Shown here: one piece after another, positions 43,755 through 53,750 of the stretch
How the letters are laid out: every line of letters begins with the position of its first letter
How positions within the stretch are numbered: position 1 is the stretch's first letter
DNA from: Bradyrhizobium murdochi
GTDB taxonomy: Bacteria > Pseudomonadota > Alphaproteobacteria > Rhizobiales > Xanthobacteraceae
Direction of reading: 5' to 3'
Assembly: GCF_000472965.1 (NCBI RefSeq)
Contig: NZ_AXAU01000012.1
Location: forward strand, 57,103 to 121,102
DNA: 64,000 nt
Program-made: the position numbers and the translations under genes
The notes under the pieces: generated by a model
The model's database searches: none
Told to the model about the DNA's origin: nothing
What the model saw: only the letters and a program-made list of their open reading frames with translations

Positions 43755-43891
43755 CCGCAAAGGCCTTTCTTTTGCAGGTTCATATCCTGATATCGGGTGC
43801 GGTTTCTGTCAATCAAGCTTCCGGCATCATTCGGCTGCCGATCACACGCAATTCAATGGTTTGCCTCGAAACTTGCCTGTAAAGACGTGCC

Positions 43892-44725
43892 ATGAGCGTC
43901 CTAGTTCCCTTGCGCGCCGCACTCGGCGTCGCCGCGTTGAGCGTCGCGTGTGCGGCGTCGGAGGTTCGCGCCCAGGATGCTTCGCCGTGGCAACACGACG
44001 CCCATTCCGCGGTACGGTTGCTGGCGGGATCACGCAGCGGCGCTGTGTTGCTCGGCGGCGTAGCCATCCAGTTGCAGCCGGGATGGAAGACCTATTGGCG
44101 GACGCCCGGGGATTCCGGCGTGCCACCCCGCTTCGACTTCTCCAAATCCGACAATGTCGAAGCTGTGACGGTGCTGTGGCCGGCACCGATGAAATTCGAC
44201 GACGGCGCAGGCGGCACCGCGCTGGGATACAAGCACCAGGTCGTGCTGCCGTTGCGGATCGTCGCCAAGAATGCCGACAAGCCGGTGACGCTGCGCACCC
44301 ACATCAGCTACGCGGTCTGCGAAAAGCTCTGCATTCCCGTCGAAGCCCATGCCGAGCTCGCTTTTGCCAGCGTGGCAAGCACCGAGGACGGCACACTGTC
44401 CGATGCGCTCAATGCGGTGCCGAAGCCGGCCAATGTCGGGGACGACAATCCGCTGACCATCCGCGACGTCAAGCGCGAGGGAAAGAACGTGCTGGTCGAC
44501 GTGACCGCGCCCGAGGCCAAGGAGATCAACCTGTTCGCCGAGGGGCCGACGCCCGACTGGGCGTTGCCGGTTCCCAAGCTCGTGGAGCAAGACCCGCCTG
44601 GCGTCAAACGCTTTGCCTTCGAACTGGACGGCCTGCCGCCCGGCGCCAGTCCGGAAGGCGCCGCACTCAAACTGACGCTGGTCGGCGGTGACCGGGCCTA
44701 CGAGTTCAACGTCAGTTTGAATTGA
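43892..44725 (+). CDS. Exported DsbD N-terminal-domain-like protein
   Basis: A 277-residue protein with a signal peptide (cleavage near VRAQ) and an immunoglobulin-like domain matching the DsbD N-terminal (DsbC-interacting) family: LQPGWKTYWRTPGDSGVPP, then AVCEKLCIPVEAHAEL. The Cys-x3-Cys pair is the redox centre in DsbD. It lacks the DsbD membrane and thioredoxin-like domains, so it may hand electrons within the periplasm or work with a separate membrane partner. Confidence 0.88.
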   Translation: MSVLVPLRAALGVAALSVACAASEVRAQDASPWQHDAHSAVRLLAGSRSGAVLLGGVAIQLQPGWKTYWRTPGDSGVPPRFDFSKSDNVEAVTVLWPAPMKFDDGAGGTALGYKHQVVLPLRIVAKNADKPVTLRTHISYAVCEKLCIPVEAHAELAFASVASTEDGTLSDALNAVPKPANVGDDNPLTIRDVKREGKNVLVDVTAPEAKEINLFAEGPTPDWALPVPKLVEQDPPGVKRFAFELDGLPPGASPEGAALKLTLVGGDRAYEFNVSLN

Positions 44726-44858
44726 CGCGTCCTGGCGTCCTCCGGGCGTACGCAGTCGCGCGACGCTGCCGCGACGTGGTTTCCTGCCAGTGCAGCGACG
44801 CTTTCCAGTCCGAGGAGAGCCGGCGCTTGGCGGCTCTCCTCTTCAGCAACGTGTTCTC

Positions 44859-45131
44859 CTAGCTCTTCTGGCCGCTCATTTGCTGAGCGCGCATATAGCT
44901 CTTGCAAGCGCTACGCATATCGCCCTTTGACATGGCGGCATTCGCCGCACCCATCTCTTTCATCATCGCAAATTTGCCGGGGCTATCAGGCATAGCGTTA
45001 CTGGACGCGAGGAGCTTGGCCATGTTTTCGCTTGTGCAACCCGTCTTCTGGGCAGAAGCCTTCTGGGCAAAAGCCGGGCTGACAGCCAGCGCGGTGGTGA
45101 TCGTTACAGCGGTGACAAGCAGTAGTTTCAT
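44859..45131 (-). CDS. Small exported protein with two cysteines
   Basis: A 90-residue protein with a clear signal peptide (MKLLLVTAVTITTALAVSPA, cleavage near AFAQ). The mature ~67 residues are helical and Met/Ala/Lys-rich with two cysteines (TGCTSENMAK and SACKSYM) that could form a disulfide. GGAGG lies 7 bases before ATG 45131. I do not recognise a named family. Confidence 0.8.
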   Translation of the reverse strand: MKLLLVTAVTITTALAVSPAFAQKASAQKTGCTSENMAKLLASSNAMPDSPGKFAMMKEMGAANAAMSKGDMRSACKSYMRAQQMSGQKS

Positions 45132-45223
45132 ATTTTTCCTCCCCGGCCGCACCATGCGACCGAAGCTCAAAATCAAAAAAGCCGGAAAAGTTCCGCCAAC
45201 CCCCGGGGCCAACCAGCATGAAG

Positions 45224-45376
45224 CTACGAAACCGGGGATACCTGCACGGCTGGCGGGGGCCTGTGGGTCGGTATGGGATCGGGCGCGTTGATGACGTAGA
45301 GCGCACCGGCCACCAGCATGATGGCAGCGATCACCAATCCCAACATGGCCAGGACCAGATCGTTCGGGTCATCCAT
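45224..45376 (-). CDS. Possible small membrane protein
   Basis: A 50-residue frame from ATG 45376: MDDPNDLVLAMLGLVIAAIM plus further hydrophobic residues and a Pro-rich tail, giving one transmembrane helix. There is no strong ribosome-binding site. It is upstream of the small exported protein on the same strand. Coding is plausible from the single clean helix but not proven. Confidence 0.4.
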   Translation of the reverse strand: MDDPNDLVLAMLGLVIAAIMLVAGALYVINAPDPIPTHRPPPAVQVSPVS

Positions 45377-45679
45377 TTCGCGGCCCGGACACGCGGGCTG
45401 TTCGGGTGCGACGGCAGCCATCGCCTCTGGCTACCCGCGCGAGCGCCTGCAATGAATAACGGCGGTCCGAAGACCTCTGGCCATCCATGACGTGCGCCGT
45501 TGTGAACGGTGGGCGATGGCTCCGCGACTTCAAACGACGGCCCGGCCGGTTTGTTCCTGACTTCGTCGTTTCGCAGCTCCAGGCGGCAGCACACCCAACC
45601 GAATCTTAACGAATGGTTGATACATCCGACCAACGCCGCCGCCTCGCGGCACGTTTCGGGATGTATCGTTGTGGCCGTG

Positions 45680-47038
45680 ATGGATACCCAATCCGCAACC
45701 GCTTCGCCTAGTGGCGTGATCGCGCGCCTGCGTGCGCTGCTTGGCGGCTCCAGTGAAGCCTCCGTTACAAGGCGGCTGGCCGGCACGATCTTCGTGATCC
45801 GCGTCTTCAGCGCAGCGCTTGCCTATTTCTCGCAGATCCTGCTGGCGCGCTGGATGGGCGGCTCGGACTACGGCGTCTATGTCTATGTCTGGACCTGGGT
45901 GCTGCTGCTCGGCAGCATGATGGATTTCGGCATCTCGGCGTCCGCGCAGAAGATCATTCCGGAATATCGTACACGCGGTGAGCATGCGCTGCTGCGCGGC
46001 TTTCTCTCCGGCAGCCGATGGATGACATTCGCAGTCGCCTCCATCGTCTCGCTGCTGCTGGCGGGCGCGGTGAAGGGATTGTCGCCATGGATCGACGACA
46101 ACGCGATCGTTCCCCTCTACATCGGTTGCCTGACACTGCCGGCGTTCGTCGTCGCCAACACCCAGGACGGCATCGCCCGCTCGCACGACTGGATGCGGCT
46201 TGGCCTGGTGCCACAGTTCATCGTGCGCCAGTCGCTGATCATTGGCCTGACCGCTGGCGCCTTCGTGCTCGGCTTTAATCTTGGCGCCACCGCCGCGATG
46301 TGGGCCAGCGCCGCGGCGGTATGGATCGCGATGATCGGCCAGATGATCGTGCTCAATCGCAAGCTCGGCGGCCATACCGACCGCGGCCCCCGGGCCTACG
46401 ACTTCCGCGGCTGGCTCGCGGTCTCGCTGCCGATCCTGCTGGTAGAGAGCTTTTATCTGCTGTTGTCCTACACCGACGTACTGGTGCTGCAGCAATTCCG
46501 CTCCTCGGAAGAGGTCGGCGTCTACTTTGCCGTGGTGAAGACGCTGGCGCTGGTCTCCTTCATTCACTACGCGATGGGGGCTTCGACTGCGCATCGCTTT
46601 GCCGAGTATCACGCGCAGGGCGATAAGCCGCGGCTGTCGGCCTATGTGGCGCATGCGATCCAGTGGACGTTCTGGCCGTCGCTCGGCGCAACCATTCTGC
46701 TGCTGGCGCTGGGCAAGCCGCTATTGTGGCTGTTCGGACCGCAATTCGTCGTCGGCTATGACATCATGTTCATTGCAGCGATTGGCCTTGTGGTGCGCTC
46801 CGCCATCGGCCCGGTCGAGCGACTCCTGAATATGCTCGGCCATCAGCACATCTGCGCGCTGGCCTATGCGCTCGCCTTTATCATGAACGTTGTGCTGTGC
46901 GTCGTCCTGGTGCCCCACTTCGGCGGCCAAGGCGCCGCGGCCGCGACCTCGATCTCGCTGACGTTCGAGACGGTGCTGCTGTTCTGGATCGTGCGCCGGC
47001 GGCTCGGACTGCACGTGCTGGCGTTCGGGAAGCGCTGA
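45680..47038 (+). CDS. Polysaccharide/oligosaccharide flippase (Wzx/MATE-type membrane protein)
   Basis: A 452-residue polytopic membrane protein with about 12-14 helices. LARWMGGSDYGVYVYVWTWV near the N-terminus and the LLNMLGHQ block in the second half are typical of the polysaccharide biosynthesis/flippase (MOP) superfamily. ATG 45680 is used; the long upstream frame extension is not hydrophobic and reads through non-coding DNA. No glycosyltransferases are adjacent, so the lipid-linked substrate is unknown. Confidence 0.88.
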   Translation: MDTQSATASPSGVIARLRALLGGSSEASVTRRLAGTIFVIRVFSAALAYFSQILLARWMGGSDYGVYVYVWTWVLLLGSMMDFGISASAQKIIPEYRTRGEHALLRGFLSGSRWMTFAVASIVSLLLAGAVKGLSPWIDDNAIVPLYIGCLTLPAFVVANTQDGIARSHDWMRLGLVPQFIVRQSLIIGLTAGAFVLGFNLGATAAMWASAAAVWIAMIGQMIVLNRKLGGHTDRGPRAYDFRGWLAVSLPILLVESFYLLLSYTDVLVLQQFRSSEEVGVYFAVVKTLALVSFIHYAMGASTAHRFAEYHAQGDKPRLSAYVAHAIQWTFWPSLGATILLLALGKPLLWLFGPQFVVGYDIMFIAAIGLVVRSAIGPVERLLNMLGHQHICALAYALAFIMNVVLCVVLVPHFGGQGAAAATSISLTFETVLLFWIVRRRLGLHVLAFGKR

Positions 47039-47161
47039 TCCCACAGACCGCTGGAGCGGTTGGAAGACGGCCGCCGGGGCGGCCGACAGCATCGGCGAGG
47101 CAGGACACCGGTTTCGCTCTGCACCGCCAAATTGGGGAAAACAACCACCGGATTCCTATGT

Positions 47162-47194
47162 GCGCATGAAATATTCTTATTTCACCCCATGCGC
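47162..47194. promoter_or_regulatory. Nested inverted repeat upstream of the TauE/SafE gene
   Basis: GCGCATG (47162-47168) and CATGCGC (47188-47194) are perfect inverted arms, and inside them GAAATA (47168-47173) and TATTTC (47178-47183) are a second pair. It is AT-rich in the centre, in contrast to its surroundings, and lies about 75 bases before the ATG at 47267, a position suitable for an operator. Confidence 0.4.
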
Positions 47195-47266
47195 CGCCAT
47201 CGATAGGACGTTTATCCCCTGCGTTGCTATATACTCGCACATGCCAAATGGAACTTGCACCCGGAA

Positions 47267-48097
47267 ATGATTGATCCGCTTTACGTTGCCTCGGGATTCG
47301 GCGTCGGCCTGCTGGTCGGGATGACCGGTGTCGGCGGCGGCTCGCTGATGACGCCGCTGCTGATTCTGCTATTCGGCATCCACCCGTCGACCGCTGTCGG
47401 CACCGACCTTCTATATGCCGCGGCCACCAAAACGGGCGGCAGCCTGGTGCATGGCTTTGCACGCAGCATCCACTGGCCGGCAGTGATGCGTCTCGCCAGC
47501 GGCAGCATCCCGGCAAGCGTCGTTACCTTGCTCGTGCTGTGGCAACTCGAGCTCAAGGGGGAGGCCGCGCGCAGCCTGGTTAATCTGGTGCTGTGCTTCG
47601 CGCTCCTCCTCACGGCGACATCGTTGATCTTCCGCAGGGCGATCATGGATCACTATCGCCGCCGCATGGAAGGGTTCGATGCCGCGGCGACCGGCCGCGC
47701 GACCGTGATGGTCGGCGTGGCGCTCGGTGTGCTGGTCTCGATTTCATCCGTCGGCGCCGGCGCCGTCGGCGTCACCGCGCTCCTGCTGCTCTATCCGCGC
47801 CTGCCGATGGCGAGCATTGTCGGCTCGGACATCGCGCATGCGGTGCCGCTGACGCTGGTAGCCGGCATCGGACACTGGGCGCTGGGTTCGGTCGATTGGG
47901 CGCTGATGAGTGTGCTGTTGGTCGGATCTTTGCCCGGCATCGTGATCGGCAGCTACTGCGCGGTTCGCGTCCCGGAGACAGTGCTGAGGGTGGTGCTGGC
48001 CTCAGTCCTGATTCTGGTGGCCAGCAAGCTCGGCTTCAACGAGCTGCATTTTTCGCAGGCGAGTATCGCAGCCGTGACCGGGAGCGTCGCCCATTAG
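47267..48097 (+). CDS. TauE/SafE-family membrane transporter
   Basis: A 276-residue membrane protein with about eight helices and the family's repeated glycine-rich motifs (GVGLLVGMTGVGGGSLMTP and VLVSISSVGAGAVGVTALLL). Members export sulfite, sulfoacetate or related anions. ATG 47267 gives the typical start. It lies in the same region as the sulfate genes (about 3.6 kb from cysA), so a role in sulfite export is possible but not shown. Confidence 0.9.
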   Translation: MIDPLYVASGFGVGLLVGMTGVGGGSLMTPLLILLFGIHPSTAVGTDLLYAAATKTGGSLVHGFARSIHWPAVMRLASGSIPASVVTLLVLWQLELKGEAARSLVNLVLCFALLLTATSLIFRRAIMDHYRRRMEGFDAAATGRATVMVGVALGVLVSISSVGAGAVGVTALLLLYPRLPMASIVGSDIAHAVPLTLVAGIGHWALGSVDWALMSVLLVGSLPGIVIGSYCAVRVPETVLRVVLASVLILVASKLGFNELHFSQASIAAVTGSVAH

Positions 48098-48128
48098 GCG
48101 CGCTTCCCGGGCCTGCTCACGATTTGCC

Positions 48129-48917
48129 TTATGCCGCGGTCCATCCGCCGTCGATCGACAGATTGGCGCCGGTGATCTGGGCGGCATCGTCGCTGCACAG
48201 GAACAGCGCCAGTGCGGCGACCTGTTCGGAGGTCACGAACTCCTTGGTCGGCTGCGCCTCCAGCAACACGTCGTTGATGACCTGCTCCTTGGTCAGGTTG
48301 CGCGCCTTCATGGTGTCGGGAATCTGCTTTTCCACCAGCGGCGTCCAGACATAACCTGGGCTGATGCAGTTGCAGGTGATCTTGAACGTCGCAAGCTCCA
48401 GCGCCACCGTCTTGGTGAGACCGGCAATGCCGTGCTTGGCCGAGACATAGGCCGCCTTGAACGGCGACGCCACCAGCGAATGCGCGGAAGCCGTGTTGAT
48501 GATACGGCCCCAGCCACGCTTCTTCATGCCGGGGACTGCAGCGCGGATGCCGTAGAACGCCGACGACAGGTTGATGGCGATAATGGCTTCCCACTTCTCG
48601 GGCGGAAACTCCTCGATCGGCGAGACGAACTGGATGCCGGCATTGTTGACGAGGATATCGACCGAACCAAACGTCTTCTCGCCAAGCGCGACCATTTCGG
48701 CAATCTCGGCGGGCTTGGTCATGTCGGCGGGCGAGTGCACGGCGCGGACCTTGAAGTCGGTCTCGATGCCGGAACGCTCGCGCTCAATATCGGCCGGCAC
48801 GCCCATGCCGTTAAGGACGACATTGGCGCCGGCGGCGGCAAAAGCGCGCGCGTAAGCCAATCCGATGCCGCTTGTCGAGCCGGTCACGACAGCGGTCTTG
48901 CCTTTTAACGTACCCAT
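48129..48917 (-). CDS. bdhA: 3-hydroxybutyrate dehydrogenase (SDR)
   Basis: A 262-residue SDR with TGSTSGIGLAYARAFAAAGA (cofactor loop) and catalytic residues in TASAHSLVASPFKAAYVSAK (Ser, Tyr, Lys), followed by GYVWTPLVEKQIPD, a segment characteristic of D-3-hydroxybutyrate dehydrogenases. It interconverts 3-hydroxybutyrate and acetoacetate during PHB use. The second ATG (48917) has better spacing from AGGAG than the first (48926). It follows the patatin gene by 5 bases, consistent with a lipid/PHB-turnover operon. Confidence 0.93.
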   Translation of the reverse strand: MGTLKGKTAVVTGSTSGIGLAYARAFAAAGANVVLNGMGVPADIERERSGIETDFKVRAVHSPADMTKPAEIAEMVALGEKTFGSVDILVNNAGIQFVSPIEEFPPEKWEAIIAINLSSAFYGIRAAVPGMKKRGWGRIINTASAHSLVASPFKAAYVSAKHGIAGLTKTVALELATFKITCNCISPGYVWTPLVEKQIPDTMKARNLTKEQVINDVLLEAQPTKEFVTSEQVAALALFLCSDDAAQITGANLSIDGGWTAA

Positions 48918-48922
48918 TCCAT

Positions 48923-50098
48923 TCACTCCTGCTTGCCTGCGGCGGTCTTCGAAACATCCCCCGTCATATCGTAGGCCATCATGGTCTGGCCGGATTGCGG
49001 ACGCTCCAACACATCCTTGTGACGCATCGACAGATGAACGTCGCGGACGCCTGCGTTCCAGTGTTCGACCATGGCGACATGCGAAAAGTCGTAATCCTTG
49101 GATGAAGTTTCGTAGTTCTTGCTCTTGTAGATCAGATGCACGACGGTGACGGTGTTTTCCTTGGCCGCGTTGCAGAGAACTGCCACCGACGGATCGTTCT
49201 TGAGATCATCGGGCAGCCTTCCGAGCAGCTCGCGCAGCGCCTTCCGCGCGTTGTGCACCTGCTTGTTCTTGTCGGTGGTCATGCGGGTGCGGCTGGAATA
49301 GCGGATGTCCTTTTCGCGCTCTGCGGCCTCCAGCAGCGATGTCGGCAATTCGCCGCGCGCGCTGAACAAATCGACCTGAAAGATCAGGAGATCGCGGTTG
49401 GTTTCCCCGCCCAGCACATAATCGAGCGGGGTATTGGAAGCGATGCCGCCGTCCCAATAGTGCTCGCCTTCGATCTCGATGGAAGGAAAGCCGGGCGGCA
49501 GCGCGCCGGAGGCCATGATGTGCTCCGGGCCGAGCTTTTTGCCGCGCTTCCTGAAATCGAAATTGTCGAAATATTTCAGGTTGCCCGAGGTTACCCCGAC
49601 CGCGCCGACGCTGAGCCGCGTCTTCAGATCGTTGATGCGGTCGAAGTCGACCAACCGCTCCAGCGTTTTCTTCAGCGGCGCAGTGTCATAATAGCTTTGC
49701 GATTGCCGGCTGCCCGGCGGCCACAAAGGGGCAGGCGGAATGCGCGGCATAAAGAAGCCCGGTACGCCGAAGGTCGCAATCAGTGCGGCACTGGTTTCGT
49801 TGAACAGCGAGCGCGCGCGGTCGCCTGATGCGACGGGCTTCCATGGCACCGGAGATGACACCAGCTCCCAAAATTCTTTCAGCCGGTCGACGCGCTTTTC
49901 ACCTTCGTTGCCGGCAATGATCGCAGCATTGACGGAGCCGATCGAAATGCCCGCGATCCATTCGGGTTCGAACCCCGAGCGGCACAGCGCCTGAAAGGCA
50001 CCCGCCTGATAGGAGCCGAGCGCGCCGCCGCCTTGCAGGACCAGCACACGCTGCGCTTTGGCGGGCGTGGTTGCCGGCGCGATATCGGAATGATCCAT
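48923..50098 (-). CDS. Patatin-like phospholipase with DUF3734 C-terminal domain
   Basis: A 391-residue serine hydrolase. It shows the oxyanion loop GGGALGSYQAGAFQAL, nucleophile elbow GISIGSVNAAI (G-x-S-x-G) and catalytic aspartate in YWDGGIASNTP. The C-terminal ~110 residues match the DUF3734 extension found with bacterial patatins. In rhizobia and other PHB producers these genes often precede bdhA, as here. It may act as a lipase or PHB-related esterase; the substrate is not shown. Confidence 0.93.
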   Translation of the reverse strand: MDHSDIAPATTPAKAQRVLVLQGGGALGSYQAGAFQALCRSGFEPEWIAGISIGSVNAAIIAGNEGEKRVDRLKEFWELVSSPVPWKPVASGDRARSLFNETSAALIATFGVPGFFMPRIPPAPLWPPGSRQSQSYYDTAPLKKTLERLVDFDRINDLKTRLSVGAVGVTSGNLKYFDNFDFRKRGKKLGPEHIMASGALPPGFPSIEIEGEHYWDGGIASNTPLDYVLGGETNRDLLIFQVDLFSARGELPTSLLEAAEREKDIRYSSRTRMTTDKNKQVHNARKALRELLGRLPDDLKNDPSVAVLCNAAKENTVTVVHLIYKSKNYETSSKDYDFSHVAMVEHWNAGVRDVHLSMRHKDVLERPQSGQTMMAYDMTGDVSKTAAGKQE

Positions 50099-50235
50099 CG
50101 TGACCGTCGGCTAGTGGACAATGACCGGGGCACCGTGGCGGCAGTTCGCGACGGCGTCAATCAGGCAAGATCGAAGCAGGGATCACGCCGAGTTTATCGC
50201 TTTGTGAGACGTCGAAGCCTGCATCCGGCGTTGCC

Positions 50236-50733
50236 TCAGGTTGATGCAAGGATCAGCGTCCAGAACACCTTGTATTTGGTGTTTGGAGCGTAAACCGCCG
50301 CAATGCCCAATTTTGTGACACCGTTCTTGAGCATATTGGCCTTGTGCGGCGGCGAGTCGCGCCAGCCGGAAAAGGCTTCCGCCATCGTGTGATAGCCGGC
50401 CGAGATATTCTCGACGGCAAGCTTCGCCGGATAGCCTGAGGCCCCCAGCCGCTTGTCCAGCGGGCCCTTCACATTGTGGTCCATCTTGTTGCGGGCCGCC
50501 ATCGCCTGGGACTGCTGCTCCGCCAGCTTGATCAGATCGGGATCGACCACGACGGCGCCGAGGCCGTTGTTCTGGCGATATTGCGAGATCAGAAGCGCCG
50601 CTGCCACAGGGTCCAGCGTGGCGCCGGGTTGGGCCATGTCGAGATACATGGCCGGCTGTTCCGGAATCTTGACGTCTGCCGAGCAGCCGGCAAGCAGCAA
50701 TACGCCGATAATGGCGGTGGTCGCCCGTTTCAC
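50236..50733 (-). CDS. CAP-domain (SCP-like) lipoprotein
   Basis: A 165-residue protein with a lipoprotein signal (TTAIIGVLLLAGCSAD) and a CAP/SCP domain: MDHNVKGPLDKRLGASGYP, then VENISAGYHTMAEAFSGWRD and SPPHKANMLKN. These are the usual CAP signatures. GTG 50733 after GGGGGA is preferred; an upstream ATG at 50790 would put 19 residues before the signal. It is predicted to sit on the envelope. Role unknown. Confidence 0.88.
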   Translation of the reverse strand: MKRATTAIIGVLLLAGCSADVKIPEQPAMYLDMAQPGATLDPVAAALLISQYRQNNGLGAVVVDPDLIKLAEQQSQAMAARNKMDHNVKGPLDKRLGASGYPAKLAVENISAGYHTMAEAFSGWRDSPPHKANMLKNGVTKLGIAAVYAPNTKYKVFWTLILAST

Positions 50734-50826
50734 TGAAAGAATCCCCCGAAGAAAGCCCCTAAGCCTGGATGGCCGCTTGTTGCATACCAACCGTGGCTGA
50801 ATGGTGAACGGGCCGTCGTTTCGACG

Positions 50827-51876
50827 TCATTCCTGCGCGGCAAAGATCCGGTAGCGGCGGGGTTGCAGGCTGATGATTTCTCCGGCCTGGAGTTCCCGGT
50901 CGCGGGGGGCGTCGATCTCGATCACGGTCTTGCCCTCCCCGCCCGTCAACGCGATCTCCGCCCGCTGGATCGGGCCGAATGAGCGGACATGGCGCACCGC
51001 GCCCTCCAGCGAGCCGGTTCCGGCGGGCCCGATCTGCATGTCGTGGCGACGGACGAACAGCTTTGAGGCGCCGGAGGCTGCACCATCGGCGGCGATATTG
51101 AGCGTGCGGCCGCCGAGCCGCACCGAGCCGCCTGAGACCTCCACCGGCAGTACGATGGATTCGCCGATGAAGCCGTGGACAAAGGCGGTCGCCGGATTGT
51201 CATAGACGTCGCCGGGCGTGCCGATCTGCTCGATGCGCCCCTTGTCCATCACCACCACGCGGTTGGCGACTTCCAGCGCCTCTTCCTGGTCGTGGGTGAC
51301 GAAGATCGAGGTGACATGGATTTCGGAATGCAGCGAACGCAGCCATTGCCGCAGCTCTTTGCGCACCTTCGCGTCGAGCGCGCCGAAGGGCTCGTCGAGC
51401 AGGAGGATGCGCGGCTCGATCGCAAGCGCGCGTGCCAGCGCAATGCGCTGCCGCTGGCCGCCCGACAATTGGCTGGGATAGCGGTTTGCCAGCCAGTCGA
51501 GCTGCACCAGGTCGAGCAATTCCTTGACGCGGGCACGGATCGTGGCCTCGTCCTTGCGAACGGCGCGCGGCTGCACGCGCAGGCCGAAGGCGACGTTCTC
51601 GAACACCGTCATGTGGCGGAACAGCGCGTAGTGCTGGAACACGAATCCCACGTGGCGCTCGCTGGCGCCGTGTCCCAGCGCATCCTCGCCATCGATCCGC
51701 ACCTCGCCTGCATCGGGCCAGTCGAGGCCTGCGATAATCCGCAGCAGCGTGGTCTTGCCCGAACCGGACGGGCCGAGCAGCGCCAGCAATTCGCCCTTGC
51801 CGACCTTCAGATCGACATTGTCGAGGGCAGCGAACGCGCCGAATTTCTTGACGATGTTTTTGACTTCAATGGTCAC
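50827..51876 (-). CDS. cysA: Sulfate/thiosulfate ABC importer ATP-binding protein
   Basis: A 349-residue ATPase: Walker [10 protein letters not shown], signature [16 protein letters not shown], Walker [13 protein letters not shown], plus a C-terminal regulatory TOBE-like domain (~235-349). It starts with GTG and overlaps the cysW stop by 11 bases. It is the last gene of the sbp-cysT-cysW-cysA transport unit and powers sulfate uptake. Confidence 0.97.
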   Translation of the reverse strand: MTIEVKNIVKKFGAFAALDNVDLKVGKGELLALLGPSGSGKTTLLRIIAGLDWPDAGEVRIDGEDALGHGASERHVGFVFQHYALFRHMTVFENVAFGLRVQPRAVRKDEATIRARVKELLDLVQLDWLANRYPSQLSGGQRQRIALARALAIEPRILLLDEPFGALDAKVRKELRQWLRSLHSEIHVTSIFVTHDQEEALEVANRVVVMDKGRIEQIGTPGDVYDNPATAFVHGFIGESIVLPVEVSGGSVRLGGRTLNIAADGAASGASKLFVRRHDMQIGPAGTGSLEGAVRHVRSFGPIQRAEIALTGGEGKTVIEIDAPRDRELQAGEIISLQPRRYRIFAAQE

Positions 51877-52864
51877 TTGGATCGTCCCTTAAATCATCCC
51901 TTAAATCGTTCCTCGGGGTTTGTCCTTCATCCAGACGCTGTTCGAGAACGGTCTTCACGACCAGCGTGATCAAGGCCAGCATCGCCAGGAGCGAGGCAAT
52001 CGCAAACGAGGCTACGAATTGATATTCATTATAGAGGATCTCGACCAGTAGCGGCATGGTGTTGGTCTCGCCGCGGATATGGCCCGACACCACCGATACC
52101 GCGCCGAACTCGCCCATGGCGCGCGCATTGCACAGCAGTACGCCATACAACAGGCCCCATTTGATATTGGGCAGAGTGACGCGGAAGAAGGTCTGCAGGC
52201 CTGACGCTCCCAGCGAGATCGCGGCTTCCTCCTCCTGGGTGCCCTGCTCCTGCATCAGCGGGATCAGCGAACGGGCCACAAACGGAAATGTCACGAAGAT
52301 GGTCGCGAGCGCAATACCGGGCACGGCGAACAGAATATGGACGTTGTGCGCCTGCAGCCAGGTGCCCCAATAGCCCTGCGCACCGAACAGCAGCACGAAG
52401 ACAAGGCCCGAAATGACCGGACTGACCGAGAACGGCAGGTCGATCAGCGTGACCAGGAAGGTCTTGCCGGGAAAATCGAACTTTGCGATCGCCCAAGCCG
52501 CGATCACCCCGAACAGCAGATTGAGGCCGACCGAAATCGCCGCCACCAGCAGGGTCAGCCGGATTGCCGACAGTGCCTCCGGCTCGGCCAGCGCGGCGAA
52601 ATAGGCGCCAAAACCTTTCGACAAGGCCGATGCGAACACCACGACCAGCGGCAGCACGACAAAGATGGTGAGGAAGCTGACGGCAAGCGCGATGATGACG
52701 AAGCGGACCGGCCCCGGCTCTGTCCGAAAATCCTCAGGCGAAGCAATCGCCCGCGGAGGCTCGCGCGCCTCGCGGCGCGACAGCGAGGAAATGGCCGCGC
52801 CCGCCGTTGACGCGTAGGCCCTTAGCGGCGCCTCCGGAGTCACAAAGCTCGTTTGCGTCGACAT
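51866..52864 (-). CDS. cysW: Sulfate ABC importer permease CysW
   Basis: A 332-residue inner-membrane permease with about six helices and the EAA loop ([22 protein letters not shown]). The N-terminal ~55-residue cytoplasmic extension is longer than in E. coli CysW. It pairs with CysT and CysA. Confidence 0.95.
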   Translation of the reverse strand: MSTQTSFVTPEAPLRAYASTAGAAISSLSRREAREPPRAIASPEDFRTEPGPVRFVIIALAVSFLTIFVVLPLVVVFASALSKGFGAYFAALAEPEALSAIRLTLLVAAISVGLNLLFGVIAAWAIAKFDFPGKTFLVTLIDLPFSVSPVISGLVFVLLFGAQGYWGTWLQAHNVHILFAVPGIALATIFVTFPFVARSLIPLMQEQGTQEEEAAISLGASGLQTFFRVTLPNIKWGLLYGVLLCNARAMGEFGAVSVVSGHIRGETNTMPLLVEILYNEYQFVASFAIASLLAMLALITLVVKTVLEQRLDEGQTPRNDLRDDLRDDPSDH

Positions 52865-52874
52865 CGATCGGCCC

Positions 52875-53711
52875 TCAATGCGCGGGAATGCGGGTTTGCG
52901 CCCAGCGTTGCAGGCGATTGACGGCTAAGATGATCACGAACGAAGCCAGCAGCATGATGACGGCAATCGCCGTCGCATCGGCGTAGCGAAATTCGGATAA
53001 CCGGATCACGATCAGCAGTGGCGCGATCTCCGATACGTTCGGCAGATTGCCGGCGATGAAGATCACCGACCCGTACTCGCCGACCGCGCGCGCGAATGCC
53101 AGCGCGAAGCCGGTCAGCAGCGCCGGAATCAGGCTCGGCAAAATCACCCGGAACACGGTGTGCCAGCGGTTGGCGCCGAGGCTTGCGGCCGCTTCCTCGA
53201 TTTCCGGATCGAGATCGATCAGGACGGGCTGAACCGTGCGCACCACGAAGGGGATGCCGATGAAAATCATCGCAATAAAAATCCCGATCGGCGTGAACGC
53301 CACCTTGATGCCGAGTTCAGCCAGCGGCGCCCCAAGCCATCCCTTCTGTGCGAACAATTGCGTCAGCGCCACCCCCGCGACCGCGGTCGGCAGCGCAAAG
53401 GGAATGTCGACGATGGCATCGAATATCCGCCGGCCCGGAAAGCGGTAGCGCACCAGCGCCCACACGATGATGGTGCCCATCACCAGGTTGACGCAGGCTG
53501 CGGCAAAGGAGAGACCGAACGAAATCTTCAGCGCATTCAGCGTACGGCGGCTGGTGAGAATTTCCCAGAACTGCGCGGGCGAAAGCTCGAGCGTCTTGAG
53601 GAACAGGCCGGCGAGCGGAATGAGGATGATAACGGAGAGCCACGTCAGCGTCAGGCCCATGGTGAGACCAAACCCTGGCAGGCTGCTTTGCCGCGCGACC
53701 GCTGTGCTCAC
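52875..53711 (-). CDS. cysT: Sulfate ABC importer permease CysT
   Basis: A 278-residue permease with six predicted helices and the EAA loop ([23 protein letters not shown]). It starts with GTG after GGGGGA and precedes cysW by 10 bases. It forms the membrane channel with CysW. Confidence 0.96.
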   Translation of the reverse strand: MSTAVARQSSLPGFGLTMGLTLTWLSVIILIPLAGLFLKTLELSPAQFWEILTSRRTLNALKISFGLSFAAACVNLVMGTIIVWALVRYRFPGRRIFDAIVDIPFALPTAVAGVALTQLFAQKGWLGAPLAELGIKVAFTPIGIFIAMIFIGIPFVVRTVQPVLIDLDPEIEEAAASLGANRWHTVFRVILPSLIPALLTGFALAFARAVGEYGSVIFIAGNLPNVSEIAPLLIVIRLSEFRYADATAIAVIMLLASFVIILAVNRLQRWAQTRIPAH

Positions 53712-53750
53712 AAATCCCCCTGCTTCGGCTACGGCCGCCCGTTGGCCAGA

